Assembly: GCA_036897485.1 (NCBI GenBank)
Contig: JAYMTF010000067.1
Coordinates: 1-60,244, forward strand
DNA length: 60,244 bases
Source: Pelargonium nanum
Taxonomy: Eukaryota; Streptophyta; Magnoliopsida; Geraniales; Geraniaceae
Reading direction: 5' to 3'
Below are positions 21,980 to 39,867 of the stretch, one piece after another; positions within the stretch are counted from its first letter, which is position 1, and every line of letters starts with the position of its first letter. The notes below the pieces were generated by a model. The model ran no database searches, had not been told where the DNA came from, and saw nothing but the letters and a program-made list of their open reading frames with translations. Position numbers and translations under genes: made by a program.

Positions 21980-22840
21980 TAATTCATCAGCTGAGACGAC
22001 GTCGGATGCTCAGGTTTTTGCTAAGTTGCTCAACAAAATCTCTCTAGTTGTACTTTTTGCTTTATGGTCCCCATCGTATTTCTCTCTTTTCACCTAGACC
22101 CGTTAATATTAGGAATGACAATCTAATCTGAACCCAACAGGAACCCGATATCCCCGAAGAATGAGAGACGGTGCGGGAATTGTTTTCGGGTCATGGCAAG
22201 ACAAAAATCTCTAAGGAATACAAGGCGGAAACAGAACAACTATACAAGTTCATGGACCAAATAAGAGTTTTATCTTTTAATTATAACAAAATCGACCTTA
22301 TTTTGACGGATAATGAAGTACTCAAAGAAAACTAACTTCTAGTGGCTAAAAGTGATGTTACTTGAACGCTTTAAGTCGACCTACATTTATTGTTTAATGA
22401 TAGACATGTCTTGATCGACTCTATTGTTGTATGGATTAACCTTCAACTCATAATAGGAGGTCAATGTAATAAACGGTCAACCTTAAGCAATTATGGGTAA
22501 ACTTGTATAATAGTATATTTACCCTACAAACTCATTATTTTCTACCCTCTTTCTATTTAGTATCTATAAACATAAATTTACCATACCAACTTTTTATTCT
22601 ATACTCTATTCCTCTACTTACATTTGAATAATCAACAATAAATCTTCATTGTTCTACAGCTATTCATATTCATTCTCAGAAATTATTCACAACTACATAC
22701 TCTCCATTCAAAAGGAGCATTTTCAGAATCTGCTTTAAGGACAAAAATATGCATCCAAAACTAACATAATCAATCCCCAAAAGCGAATTTCAAATAAACT
22801 ACTATCATGTTCCAAACCCAGCAGCACTAGACTGGAAATC
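21980..22840. other. Intergenic stretch between RAB promoter and PWWP gene
   Basis: No gene. Bases 22110-22210 contain the GACAATCTAATCTGAACCCA and GGAACCCGATATCCCC words of the dispersed GGGTC-rich repeat family. The remainder is AT-rich and includes the RAB promoter on the left. Confidence 0.5.
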
Positions 22841-23121
22841 AAGTTATTTCCCTCACCTGAAATCCATGTAGTAAAAACCTAACATCAGGTCAACACCATA
22901 TTCTTTACACCCCCAAACCCGAATCGCTACCGTTACATTATGTACAGCGCCGAAGCAAACAACTACTGATCTCACTCCTACAACACTAAAATTGTCAAAG
23001 CATTGTACAAATAGAGGGATAATATACCTCGGGGGATGCAAAACCGAGCACAATTGGACAAAATTCCTAGCTATCAACAATCGAGCAAAGACTAATCTAT
23101 AGTAGCAACTCAAGGATTGCT

Positions 23122-26100
23122 TTATGCTAATGAGCGGTGTGTTGGTCTTGTCACTGCCTCGTTTATCCTACTGAAAACTAATTTTAGGGGAATACAAGCT
23201 ATGACGGGACCTTTGAGTTTCTCTACCACTGGTTTCCTCGCCTCGCTTTGCTTGTGGGAACCGGTCAATGAAGATAGCTTACGGATTTTTTTGGAGAGGA
23301 GCCCACATTTCCTTTTGCTTGGAGAATACCGTGATTGCAATGCCAAGTGCTTGGGAGGGATTCTTCTAGAAATTGAATGTTGTATATCGTCTTTAGGATA
23401 AGCTATGCTACTCATCAGAAGATCGGAACTAGCATCTTCCAAGGCTTCTACTGTTAGAGGGTGACCAACAATGGCCTTACCATTCAATTTACTCATTAGT
23501 GATACCAATGGAACGTGCTGCGGCCTGTAGCTAGCTTTCACCTCCAGAGCAACATCATATAACTGAGAATCGGCACCAAAGCTTCTAGTAGGGAAATCGG
23601 ACATCTCATACCTAGAGTTGAGAGTAAACCGGGACTGAGGATAGGGAAGTGATCTTTGTAGGGTCTGCGAGCCATCAGGCTGGAGCTTCTTCACGCCTGT
23701 TGCCCCACTTGTATCAGGTTCTCTGTGCCTGGCCCAGTCGGGAAACCGGTCTGCCTGCTCCTCAGCAACCAGATTGGACCTCGCCGATGGAAGGGGCCCG
23801 CTAGTTCCGTTGCAGTCTACTTTTTGCTCAGAAACATCATGCAAATGCTCTGAATCAGGCAAATGAGAACTTGGTTCATCATCGACGTCCAATTTTTTTA
23901 TCGAGACATGTTTTCTGTTCTTACTTAAATATCTTGAATTCCTCTTTCCTTTTGATTGCCACTTTGAAGTGTCTTTCTCCATTCTCTCACTAATGCTACC
24001 GACATGAAGATCTGCCAAGCTGGTGGAACCAACTTCATTAAGACCCTCGTTTCTCTTCAACGGGTCTTCAGCTTGTTGACCATTTTCAGGCTTCCCAGAA
24101 GAGTTAGACTTGAAAGTAGGAGGAAAATCTGGCAGGATCAAGTCACAAGTCAGTGTACAAAGAATCTGCACATTGTTCTACTGGGACATGGAACAAGATG
24201 AACAAACCATTTTTCTAATAGTAATCACTGGAATGAGTAAAGATATGTCTAGGATAATGACATTTCAGCCCAAAAGCGGCACCTGAATCTCAACATGCTG
24301 ACTTGGCAAAAATAAACAATTTACCGACAATCCTACCGAAGCTCCTAATCATTCTAAATATAAGACAAAATCATGTCAAGAGAAAAATTTACTAAGCCGG
24401 CACGTAGGTGCAAAAGCACGAACATACAAAGACCTCATATAGTCATATGCCGATCAACGGGCAAGCACAGTCGCAAGAGTGCACATTCAAACAGACAGTT
24501 TCCAGAATGTTTTATTCAAATTCCTTACCAATATTTCATGCATGATATTCATATCTACAACAGTGTGCTATGATGAGATAGGTGACAGATACTTTGAGAG
24601 AATTGAAGATATAGTCAGACTCGTTCTAGATCAGTCCTTACTCTCATATTAATCAGCTACTAGGTCTGAGGACCATCATCAAATTAAGAATGTAAGTGAA
24701 AGATGGGAAAAGGGTTAAAGAAGATTCTATACTTAGACGCTCAGAGCATGTTCAGCAACTATTCATAGTTTTCACAACGCTAAGACAGAAAGTTTAATGA
24801 CTTGTAGATATAACAGTGCATTGTTATTCAAAATATTAACATTTGAAAGAAAGCATACCTGTAGAGTTTTTATCATCCCCAACAAACGGCACATCAAATA
24901 ACACATCAGAAGAATCATTCACTGGTAACCCTGATACGCCGGAAATCTCATTCTCCTTTGTCATGCTATTAACATGGGAAGGATCAGGAGGGTGTTTAAA
25001 AGCACTAAGTGTAACTCCATTCTCAGATGAAGCCACTGTGCCTTTTGAATTATTAGTAACTGCCGTTGGAACACTTTTCTTCGACTCATTGCATTCTATT
25101 CCAGATAATTTGCTTTCGGACATCCCCCGAAGAGGGGAAGCACTTACACTGGCAAGTTGATCACATGTAACCGGAACAGAAACCATAGCCGTACTCTCCA
25201 AAACCTTTGTCAATGGACGGCGACGGTTTCTCCTTTTCAAGAACTCGTGAACATTTGAAACCTGAGATCTTTTTCTTTTCAATGATGATGAATATGTTTT
25301 GCTGCCATTAGCAGGACTGTCGTTAGACACGCAGTTGGCATTGTTAGAATCACATAGTGAAGCATTGTCCTGTTGAGCTACTTCGAGAGGTCCGGTGTGG
25401 CCTTTTATTTTCGACACTACACCCATGCCTAGATCCTCGAGTCCTCTCATTCGCTTGATACCTTCTGTTCCATCATCCTCTGAATCATTGGGGGTTCTTC
25501 TTCTCCTTCCGTTCATAGATTGCACCTTAGAAGCAATTAGATTATCTGGCTCCTCAAAGGATATACCCGATTGAGATAATTCCATAGCTGAATTCGAATG
25601 GTCTTCGGAGTCACTCACTTCATCACTTGTACCCGCATCCTTGTTCTCATCTTCATTGCCAGAACTAGACGTGGTAGGTGATTCTCTAGGCGAATTACCT
25701 TGCTCGCCGCCAGAATTATCAGTTCTAGAGCAGAAGTCAGGACGATCCTTGCCTAGGCGAGCACTCTCAATCTCAAGTGCATGAAGAATAGCATCTTCCC
25801 TCCGAGCATACTTCACTGCTTTTTTATTAGAATTAGCTGCAGATGCCTTTGCTTTTTCAATACATTCATCATACTCTCCACAGCGAAAAGCCTTGACCCG
25901 CTTCGACTTTTCAAGATTATACCAGTCCCTGAACCAATAACGGAAAATAATTATGTCAATATAATTGATATGTAAAGATCCATAGAAAGCTTGCAAATCT
26001 CACAACTTAGCTGGTAAAACCATAACAAATCAACATCTAAAACTACAATATAGCCACCAAAGCCTGCATGTAATTTTCCTTGTACAGTGAACAGCAAGAT

Positions 26101-27394
26101 CTTACAAGCAAGTTATTTACTTGAGAACTATGCGGAGCTACATCGCAAAGCAATTACAACAAATGAATGACATTGGTAGTTAATGCCCCCATTTTTTTGG
26201 AATTGGAAAACATATATTAGCTTATGCTTTCGTGTAAAGGAAGGTTATACCATACATTCATAGGGTGAAGATTTAATGTTGCAACAAACCAAGAGCCAAT
26301 TAACTAGTAGCAACATTTCTTATTGTTGTTCTTTTTTACCACGAGGCACAAAAAATGAATGTTGTCAGCCCCAAACCGATGACTCTCTATCAAATGTCTT
26401 CACCATTTCTCATGCAATCTATCCAAAACAAACCATAGGGTGGGTTATACTAGTCCAAAATAATACTACACGGGACACTTAATGGCTACACAAAACATCA
26501 GCTTAGGAACACCGAACACTTCTGGGAGTACTCTGCCGAAGTAGGACACATACTGGATCATGGTAGACAGAAAATTATCAGAGAATAACTTATTTCCCAA
26601 ACATAATAAATAATCCTTGTTAGAAAGTGATATCAAATGAAAGAAAAATAACTTGAACAAGGACGTGGTAAGTTCACACAACAATCTAAGCACATGACAC
26701 GCTCACGAAATGAAGACACATACTAAGTGAAACCATTTGGCAAAGTCCTTCAACTCAAAAGCTCGGCGGATTCCCAACACCAATAAACCATTATTTTTTC
26801 TGTACATCTCTTCGGTGGAATTAGGGGGTGAGCATTGGTTAGCTACACCCAACTAAGATCATACGGGAAGCACTTCAAATGGGGTGAGCATTAAGATCGT
26901 TCCCTTGTGACCTTAAGGTAAAACAACCCAATGACCCTTCCAAAACCCGACAGTGGATTGGTGGCAGACTTACGCATAGAGTCGCCCTTTCGAGAAGAAC
27001 ATCAAATGAAAACACAAAACAAGCAAAAATTATCAATATGCACAACAACAAACTATGCATCCGAAACCATCGACTGCAACAATTAGCAACAAATACATGT
27101 AACAAAACCAATTGAAATCAAGCCAACTACACCAATTGAAACCAGCCCATAAAATAGTAAGTAATTAAGCTTTACAACAGAAGTAGACACTCACACACTA
27201 GCGTCCTCCCGGCCCAGGAGCTTCACCGGAGTTCCAGATCTCGGCGAAACCAAACAACCCTCCGACAGCTCCTCCAGACCCATTATCCTTCCCGGCCACC
27301 ACGACCCGTTCCGCCGCCGGACCCACACCAACCCTCCCACCGACGGATCAATGCTCTTCGTACTGTCCTCTCTAGGCTCGGCAGAGCTTCCCAT
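23122..27394 (-). CDS. PWWP-domain protein (At1g51745-like)
   Basis: Putative chromatin reader, nuclear. Exons 27394-27195, 25928-24859 and 24128-23122 (minus strand) join to give 758 aa. The PWWP domain opens near residue 20 with GGLVWVRRRNGSWWPGRIMG, where the core tetrapeptide is SWWP. It continues across the first splice (GREDASV-DWYNLEKSKRVKAF) into a helix rich in Lys/Ala (ECIEKAKASAANSNKKAVKY). The rest is long, acidic and Ser-rich disordered sequence with basic patches likely to be nuclear signals (GRRRRTPNDSEDDG, SLKRKRSQ, FLKRRNRRR). A C-terminal conserved-looking block follows (ASYRPQHVPLVSLMSKLNGK). Start and exon junctions fit a protein I remember from Arabidopsis. The histone mark read is unknown. 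The promoter is shared head-to-head with the RWD gene, about 0.9 kb apart. Confidence 0.9.
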
Positions 27395-27896
27395 CTAACC
27401 AAACCCTCAAATACAGCTCCGACACCAAAAATCAATCTCAACCCTCCATTTTCAACCACATCCAAGCCTCAAAAATCACCATAAACCTCCCGTTCATGAA
27501 CAAACGCAGCCTAAAAGTAAAGCCACGGAGCAAAATCAGGCAAAAAAATCTCACATGCAACACAAAACCCCGAACAGAAAAATGAAACACCAGGGTTTAT
27601 CAATGATAAGAGATCTGATAGAGACCTTCCCAGAAAACAGAGAAGATCTATATAGCCGGTTCTACTTATTTTTCAATAAAATAATGTTCGAAAATTGAAC
27701 TCATTTTCGTTTTCTCAGCTTGAGTGTTGTTGATTTTCTGATCTTATTCAGAAATCAGAACCATTTTTTCTGGGTTTTTAGCTCTGTGAATAGATTTTCT
27801 GAGACCCTTACAATGAACTGACACTTTAGAGAGATAGAAGGAGAAAGTGATGACAATGGCTCGGATCAAAACTGTACCTTTCTCTTTTCTGCAACT

Positions 27897-27960
27897 CAGA
27901 GAGTAGAGAGAGAGAGAGAGTGTGGTGAGATAGAGAGAGAGAAAAATAATAAAATAAATA
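27897..27960. repeat. GA-rich microsatellite in PWWP 5' region
   Basis: Runs of GA/AG (GAGAGAGAGAGAGTGTGG, then GAGAGAGAGA) between the divergent PWWP and RWD genes. GA repeats near plant transcription starts can bind BPC factors. Confidence 0.6.
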
Positions 27961-28309
27961 AATAAATGTTTTTGTTTTCACTTTACCTGCAGTTTTTATA
28001 CGGTTTCTGCAGTTTAATGCCACGTCATCGTAAAGCAGCGAATCAGCTCCCAGGGTCGGATGGGTCCCATTTAGGCCCAATTAAATTGACAAAATAAGAA
28101 AAGGCCCAAAAACAAAATAAGCAGCCCAACTATCACAGTCCATCAAACGGTTCGTTTCACTACTCAACTAAACGGTGTCGTATCTTCCGGACCTCTAGGT
28201 ATTTCTTCTCTTTCACGCTCATGGTGAGCCTGTGAGCTCGACAGAGAGGACTATCACTGAGAGAACCGGAAGGAATCAAATCAGAAAGCTCATCACAAGA
28301 TTCACAACC

Positions 28310-31300
28310 ATGACAGGTAATTTTCCCATAATTTTCCGATTCTCAGGTTTCAATAACTGTTTTGTGATTGTTTTATTGGATATTCAATTGCACGGCGAGC
28401 CCAAAATTGTTGAACTGTTTTTAATTGTTATATTTGTAACTAAGATTTGATTTTGAACTGTTCTTAATTAATTTCTTTGGAAAATATTTTGTGGGTTTTG
28501 CTTGTTGGTGATATTGGTGGACTGGGTAGTTACTGTTTCGACGAAATTGTAGATTTCCGGGAGCTGGATTTGTATGTTGCTTTATATGACAATGTTGATG
28601 CTTTTGTCACTTGGGTTTATGGTATAATGTGGATAATTGTAAGAAAGATATGGAATTTATGGATTAAATTGTCAGCATTTTTAGTTGTTGGATAGAGAAG
28701 CAGCTTCTCAGTTATAATGTGCATAGGTGTTTGGGTGGTGGAAGATTGTTCACCTAATCTATTAGAAGTGTTTAGCTCTATAATCAAGCAAAACATTCAT
28801 GGCACTGGTAACGGCAAGAAGGCAGCTAAATCCGATCTCGATGCACTAGTTAGTGTTTAAACTTTCAAGGGATCAACAAAACTTTCCACATTTTAATTCC
28901 CGTGTTGGATAGAGTGCAGCTTTTCGGTTTTATTGCGTCTTAGTGTTTTGGGTGGTGGAAGATTGTTCACTTAATCTGTTAGTTTTCTCTTTCTTCCCGG
29001 CAACCGAAAGTGTATAGCTCTCCTATGAAGCAAACCAGCCATGGCACTGGTTACGGCAAGAAGGCAGCTAAAATTGATCTGGATGCACTAATTAGCGTTT
29101 CAACTTTTCAGTGCTCAACAAATTGTCAGCATTTTTATTCATGTGTTGGATAGAGATGCAGCTTTTCGGTTTTATTGTGTTAGTGTTTTGGGTGGTGGAA
29201 GATGGTTCACTTAATCTGTTAGTTTTTTTCCTTGGCAACCAAAAGTGTATAGCTCTGTAATCAAGCAAACCACTCATGGCACTGGTTACGTCAAGAAGGC
29301 AGCTAAATTCAATCTTGATGCACTGATTATTATTTTTTCAATGGCTCAATTAATGTATGTCAAATTCATGTGCTATGGTTTATGGGCGTTGGCGGCTTTG
29401 GGTAGTACAATGAAACTTATTAGAAATAGAATTCTCAATTGTAATAATAATAAAAAAAAAAGTCTTCCTTTTTTCCCCAATTCACAATCGGTTATATTCA
29501 TCTGATTGAACTGTGTGTAGCAATTTTCTCAATCTTAAAGGCATGTTCTCAGATTATTTGCAGGAGCAGGAGATGGAAATTGAGGCATTGGAAGCCATAC
29601 TTATGGATGAGTTCAAAGGTTTCGCCTCTTCTGCATTTGGATACCGATTGCTAATTATGTTTTCTGTTATCATTCTACTCTTTCTTTATATGACTTATGA
29701 AGAGCAATATTTTGATAGAAATTCACTCTGGTGAGAGCGGGCTGAACACTTCCAACCGTTGCTTCCAGATAACGCTAACTCCACAGGTCCACAGTCTCCT
29801 TCTCTTAGCATGGCTCTCAGTTTGTACATTCTATTTGGCGTATGTCATATAACTCTACAAATTCCTTTAGACAATATGCTTAAGATGATTGGTTTAGAAT
29901 GTGCAGTTTAAAAACCAATATTTTAATCAACGTGTAATGTAATATCATTTTTTAAGCACTTATGTTGAGTAATGCCGCTGTTGTAGATTGTATGAATCAA
30001 ATTATCATTTCGAATTGACTTCTTATAATAGTATGTTTTGATTTTTATGTCAATTGGTTATGAATAAGTAGGCATCAACTCCACAGTTCAAGCAATTGTC
30101 TGACTTCATACTTTGAGGTCAATCATTTAAATTCAGATTATACACTCAAAGAACAATATAAATATCATAATAAACTGAAATTATATAGGCAATCTGTTTT
30201 GTATGAGGAAGAATTTTAACTTTCTGTTTCTTATGGTTAAAAGTTTAACACTTGCCTTTTGTTCTACAGAATGATGATGATGATATGCCAACAACTACTC
30301 CAGGTAATTCATTTTGTTCATCAATTGGCCCATTTCATAATAGTATTATCATTTACGGCAGTTAATTGTTCTTTTGGTCATCATCAAAGTTCACTTAATT
30401 TGTTTGAGAATTTTGTTTGTCAGTGTTCCTAGATTGGGATCTTAATAATTATCCATTTGATCTGCTCCAAATTCTTTGCAGTTCAGCTGGGATTAATTTT
30501 CTCTCACACAGAAAAATATCCAGACGAGCCTCCACTTTTGAATGTGAGAAGGTTAGTGAGTATATTCTTCCACTGGCTAAAGGCTCTCGTAATCTAAGTA
30601 TTGGTAGTTCATACTTCAGAGTTGATATTTCTATTTCGAAAATGGACCTTCACTTTGACTTTTTGAATTTTCCTTTATTTGTGAACACTTTTTTCTAAAG
30701 TCATATGAGCATACAACCGCATGACTATTCATGTTTAGCATCGGTTGCAGTCTGGTTGTTCACTTGCTTTATATTTATTTTCTGTTTTAAAAATAGTTCT
30801 GACAATTTGGATTTTGGGTTTGCCATACAAATGGTGCATGCTGCGCGAACCGATCTTGAAAATATTCAGGTCTATTTGAGTTTACCCGAACCTGTAAACA
30901 TGCAGGTCGGGTTTGGGTACCCTCAGGTTCGGGTGCAAATTGTCAGTTGTGCCCTTTAGTCATGATTCATGACTTTGTCATTATAAAATTTGCGATTGAT
31001 TAAAAAGTAGTCCACTATTACTTGCGTGGTAGTCTAAGGTTTCAGAAAATCACAAACCAAGGGTATGTGATAGTTCTATGCAATCAACTTTGTATTATAT
31101 ATTTGGATTAGGGATTTTCTTTAAAAGAAAAATAAAGCTCTAAATTACTATAGGTAATAATTTGTGGATGCAATAGTTTTTTGTTTTGGTCACTTCAAAT
31201 AATCTTGACCTTTCTGTTTGTCTCCCCAGTTTGCGAGGAATGAATACAGAAGATCTTAGAATTTTGAAAGAAAAGCTTCTACAGGAGGTAAGCTTCTTTT

Positions 31301-34300
31301 AGGAGTTGTATTTTGTTGTAATTGACCAGAAACTACTAGTAACATCAGCTACTTTAGCTGGTATACACACACACACACTCCTGCAAACACATACAATACT
31401 AAATTTTTTAGCTTTTCCATTACTTGATAAATATGTTATAGGCATCCGAAAATCTTGGGATGGCTATGATCTACACACTTGTCACATCAGCTAAGGAGTG
31501 GTTGTCTGAAAGATTTCGTCTAGATGACGACGACAATGCTGAAGAAGAAGCTGCAAAAGATGAAGTATGACTATTTAATAACATGTTTACATTGCACAAC
31601 AAAAAACTATCTTCATTTTTGTACATTGATAGTAGGTATTATGTAACCCATATTGTTATACCTTCCATAAGTTATGATATTCTTCCATATTATGCTTCTG
31701 TTTCTGAGGAGCTATTTCTTCTTTTCCAGGTAGTTGTGCCACATGGTGAAGCAGTCACGGTTGAAACATTTCTAGCATGGAGAGAAAGGTTTGAAGCAGA
31801 ATTAGCACTAGAACGAGCCAAGTAAGTTCTTCTTGTTTGTTGGGTGATTTCATCATTGCAAAACAGATTACAATGGTTGGTGATAGTCGTTGATTGCCAA
31901 AACTTCCATATTTCTTGGACTGAAATCCAAACTGGTCCTAATCTAGTCTGGGAATGGACCGAATTTAATTTTAAAAATTACTTACTAAAGAGAAAAGTTA
32001 AGGAAATATATTTTTTTTTAAAATGTAGTTGGAATGAATTGAGTGAGCATTGAACAATAATGTAGTAGATTGTATTGAAAGTGATAAATAAAAAATTAAA
32101 TACATTGTCTAATAGAATAAATTAAAAAAAAATCTCCGCCCAATCATAAACATCCCTAATTTTGTGTTCCACCTTTACAATAGTTAAATGAAATCCCCGT
32201 GGTTTAATTTTTGCATCAACTCATTATGGTTCTTGTGAATTTGGGTACTAAAACAGAGGGTCACACCTTTTCTTGAGTCTGAACTATGATAACCTGGGTG
32301 TTTTCCTACATGTTAATGGTTGAGTTTGTCCGATGTTCTTGCTAGCCTAGCCGTCTGATAGTAGAAAACTTAAGCATTAGGACAGGAGGGTTGATCTGGG
32401 CTGCAAATTGGCCAGCCTCAAACCTTGATGGCACATATCATAGCTGATCCGGTTAAACTTTACTCCAACCCCAAAGCTTATGCTATTAGCTCAAGGACCT
32501 AACTTGTATATCACATGCTCATTAGTTTCACATTCTTTCAGTTTGGAATACTTTAACACTCTCATTCGCGTGTAGGCCTGACAACAGTGGCTTTGCACGT
32601 GAACCAATAACTAATTAGGAGGTAACACAAACGGATCACTAGGCCCAAATAAACCAGCTTACCATGTTATACTTTACTCCAATTCCAGGTGGAGGGTCCA
32701 TCTAGTATATCAATTGTTCATTATCTTCACAATTTTTCAACGTGGGATACTTAAACAAGCTCAAGTCTATGTAATGCTTGCTGCTGCTACATCACTATGG
32801 AACATGCTTACTTATAGTTTTGGTTTTATGGTTGTATGAAATGCTGGTAGTAAAAGGATTATGAAGAAGGGGAAAGTTTGGCCTTTGGACTATATATTCC
32901 AAGAAGTTGTTACATTCTTAACGCAAGAAAAGTACAGCCATAGGCTACATTACTTTAGCACCGGTAGAAGGTTTATATTTTGCTCACAACATTGTGTGCT
33001 CTACATGTCCTACAGTGTACATTGTAGGCATGAATTTTGAGAGAAGAGTATAAACTAATAGACTGGACATGATATCCTTGATCTGTTATGCAACATTTTT
33101 GTAGCAAACTGTTCAATTCAAATACACAAAATATTACTTTTACACATTTGCTTGTAGCCTTTCTTATTTATAATTGACAATGTGCCACCTTTCAGGCTTA
33201 TGCCCGAGTCTGCACTCTCAACAACCAAAGAAAAGAAGCTCACGGGAAGACAGTTTTTTGAGACGGTATGTTCTTCTCAGCTTCCTCTTTGATTGGGAGA
33301 ATATGTACAACTTATATCGTGTTCAACCATACCATGTGTTGCAAAAGATAAGCAAATCTAACTAATAACTGGGGTAGCGTTTGGATTAGTTTTTTGTATT
33401 ATTATTTTTTTTTTTAGGAATGAAAATGAGATTCCAATTCATATAGACTTTCTGGTTATCAGAAATCAGAATGACTTTGGAATGAGAATCTCATACCGAT
33501 TCTTTTAATCCAAACGCTACCTAACATGTTTGGCTTAGGATCTCTTACAACGTAGTTTAAAAGTTAACAGGATTCTCTAATATTTATGATAATGGAAAAA
33601 TAATCTATAGAGATTAGTCACCTAATTCTATAGATTTTTCATCAATCGCAAATAGTGTTTTGGGTAGGCATTTGTAAACAATCAATTTTTTTATCATCAT
33701 AACACCTTGGAAAAACAGGACAGAGTTGTGGCTACGACTAAGAGCAATCTTATGCAAGATCACATTTCTGGAGGCAATCATTGCTTTCATATTTAGAGGT
33801 TCTCTACCCATGTTAGTTAGGTATGGTGGCATAAGCGGGCCACCTTATCACGATAGTTTGATATTGGATTAGATGTGTTATTTATTATATCCCCTGGTGG
33901 GTTACCCGGGGAAGTGTGGAACCACTTCAACTATGCATGTTTGATTGTAATCTGAAAAATGAGAAGTTGGTTTTCTCAAAAAGATAGTTTGATTCATGAA
34001 AATTGCATATAATACATGCAATGATGCACCTATTTTTCTTTCCCGCAGAAAGGTTCAGTGCCGATTGCTGAAGAGATTGACGAAGAAGACGACGAAGATA
34101 TTGACTTCGATGAGGACGATTTTGAAGGTAACTCCGCCCCCCATAAATTTATAGACGACGTCAATAGTCCTAAAGAGCAATGTTGTGTCATGTAAGAGAT
34201 TAACAAACTTTATTCTTTGGTGTAACAACAGATGATGAAGAAGATATGCTTGAGCACTATCTGGCCGAGAAGTCTGATTCGTCCGCTCACTCTTCGAGGA

Positions 34301-34667
34301 GAGGTAATTGAAAAACAATTATTGCTGTGATATGAAGGCGAAACTTATGTCAAGAAGCACAATTCGAAATGCAAAATCGACTCTCGTATCTTTTCGCATG
34401 GTCATGCACATGTAATTTTGCCCTATTTACGTCTTTGATGGAAGAAAGTGAGATGTAGGGTTTAGTTACTATAATGTTTCTTTCATCTGAATGTGGAGGT
34501 TTGATAAGAGGATTGTCTAAAAGATATAGTGATGTCATTGTTGTAATTTTGATACATTGAACTTGCAATTTCTGGCATGATAAAATTATCAGTATTTGGT
34601 GTTTCTGTTGAACATTTTCTTCTGTCCTCAATGTTCATTACATGTTGCAGCCATTAGTAATTACTAA
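28310..34667 (+). CDS. RWD-domain protein (RWDD1/DFRP2-like)
   Basis: RWDD1-type proteins bind and stabilise DRG family GTPases on ribosomes; this is the likely role. Twelve exons: 28310-28316, 29553-29618, 29719-29786, 30270-30303, 30482-30551, 31230-31287, 31442-31564, 31730-31821, 33196-33265, 34049-34127, 34232-34303 and 34651-34667, giving 251 aa. The first coding exon is seven bases (ATGACAG) and only the upstream AG acceptor at 29552 keeps the frame (MTDYLQEQEMEIEALEAIL). The RWD fold spans about residues 5-115, with HTEKYPDEPPLLNVRS carrying the family YPxxxP motif. The DFRP-like part follows (WRERFEAELALERAKLMPES, KKLTGRQFFE). The C-terminus is strongly acidic (EEDDEDIDFDEDDFEDDEED). 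Intron 1 holds a three-copy tandem repeat. Convergent with the GDH-like gene. Confidence 0.93.
28668..29350 (+). repeat. Three-copy tandem repeat in RWD intron 1
   Basis: Units start near 28668, 28880 and 29121 (spacing about 212 and 241 bases). Shared blocks are GTTGGATAGAG, TTTGGGTGGTGGAAGAT, GTTCACTTAATCTGTTAG, GTGTATAGCTCT, and CATGGCACTGGTTACGGCAA followed by GAAGGCAGCTAAA. Each unit contains a short open stretch that could encode HGTGYGKKAAKIDLDALI-like peptide. Confidence 0.85.
30794..30950. mobile_element. hAT-like GGGTC-rich non-autonomous element
   Basis: Left end AGTTCTGACAATTTGG and right end CAAATTGTCAGTTGT form an imperfect inverted repeat. The interior has ATGCAGGTCGGGTTTGGGTA, shared with the copy at 59002-59194. 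Lies in an RWD gene intron. Confidence 0.55.
33372..33521. mobile_element. PIF/Harbinger-like (Tourist-type) MITE
   Basis: About 150 bases with a near-perfect 16-base terminal inverted repeat, GGTAGCGTTTGGATTA and TAATCCAAACGCTACC, followed by TAA on the right and with TAA just left of the element. Lies in the intron before exon 10 of the RWD gene. Confidence 0.7.
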
Positions 34668-35161
34668 GATTCAATGAGATTTCTAGTCTTCTTGTCGAAT
34701 CAAGCTAGAGCTGACAATTTTTTCCCGAAATCGTGGGCACTTGATACGATTTGAAAAAAAATACAGAAATGTTTATCCTGAGAATATATAAATATTTATA
34801 AGTTACAATAAACAATTAATAATAATTTTATTTCCAAGCTCACCATCAAAATAGTTTCACAAGACTGCAGCAAACAAGATCTAGCCAATTCTAAACCAAT
34901 CCATGATAAACCTCTCCTATTCCACCACTAGAATTACTAGTACATGTTTTTTTCTTGCATCAATTGTATCTTAAACAAATTTTTCCACATTATGTTACAA
35001 AGATATATGCTACAGATTTTTGCCATTTTCCTGACGCAACAATGATTTCAAAGGATCTTGGAAACCATAATTATCTCCGGCTTGTGACCAAAGAAGTGTC
35101 TTCGGATGATTCATTAGTGAAGGTCAAAGCGCGATCAAGCTTTTGTGGAGCACAGTAATGT
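34668..35161. other. Convergent intergenic region
   Basis: Holds the 3' UTRs of the RWD gene (+) and the GDH-like gene (-), whose stop codons are about 500 bases apart. A lone left end of the GGGTC-family element (CTAGAGCTGACAATTTTTT) is at about 34703. The ORF at 34955-35158 lies over the 3' UTR of the minus-strand gene and is not credible. Confidence 0.55.
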
Positions 35162-39813
<4,652 letters not shown>

Positions 39814-39833
<20 letters not shown>

Positions 39834-39867
39834 CACCAATCCACCACTCGGTAGCAACATTCAGCAT
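39814..39867 (-). promoter_or_regulatory. Possible overlapping upstream ORF of the GDH-like gene
   Basis: ATG at 39867 opens a 17-codon frame (MLNVATEWWIGDEFHDG) that overlaps both candidate main starts (39860 and 39833) in another frame. If this ATG is in the mRNA it would reduce initiation at the main frame. The transcript limit is unknown. Confidence 0.3.

Noticed and set aside
23117..23401. 94-codon + strand ORF
   Set aside because: Antisense of the conserved last exon of the PWWP gene.
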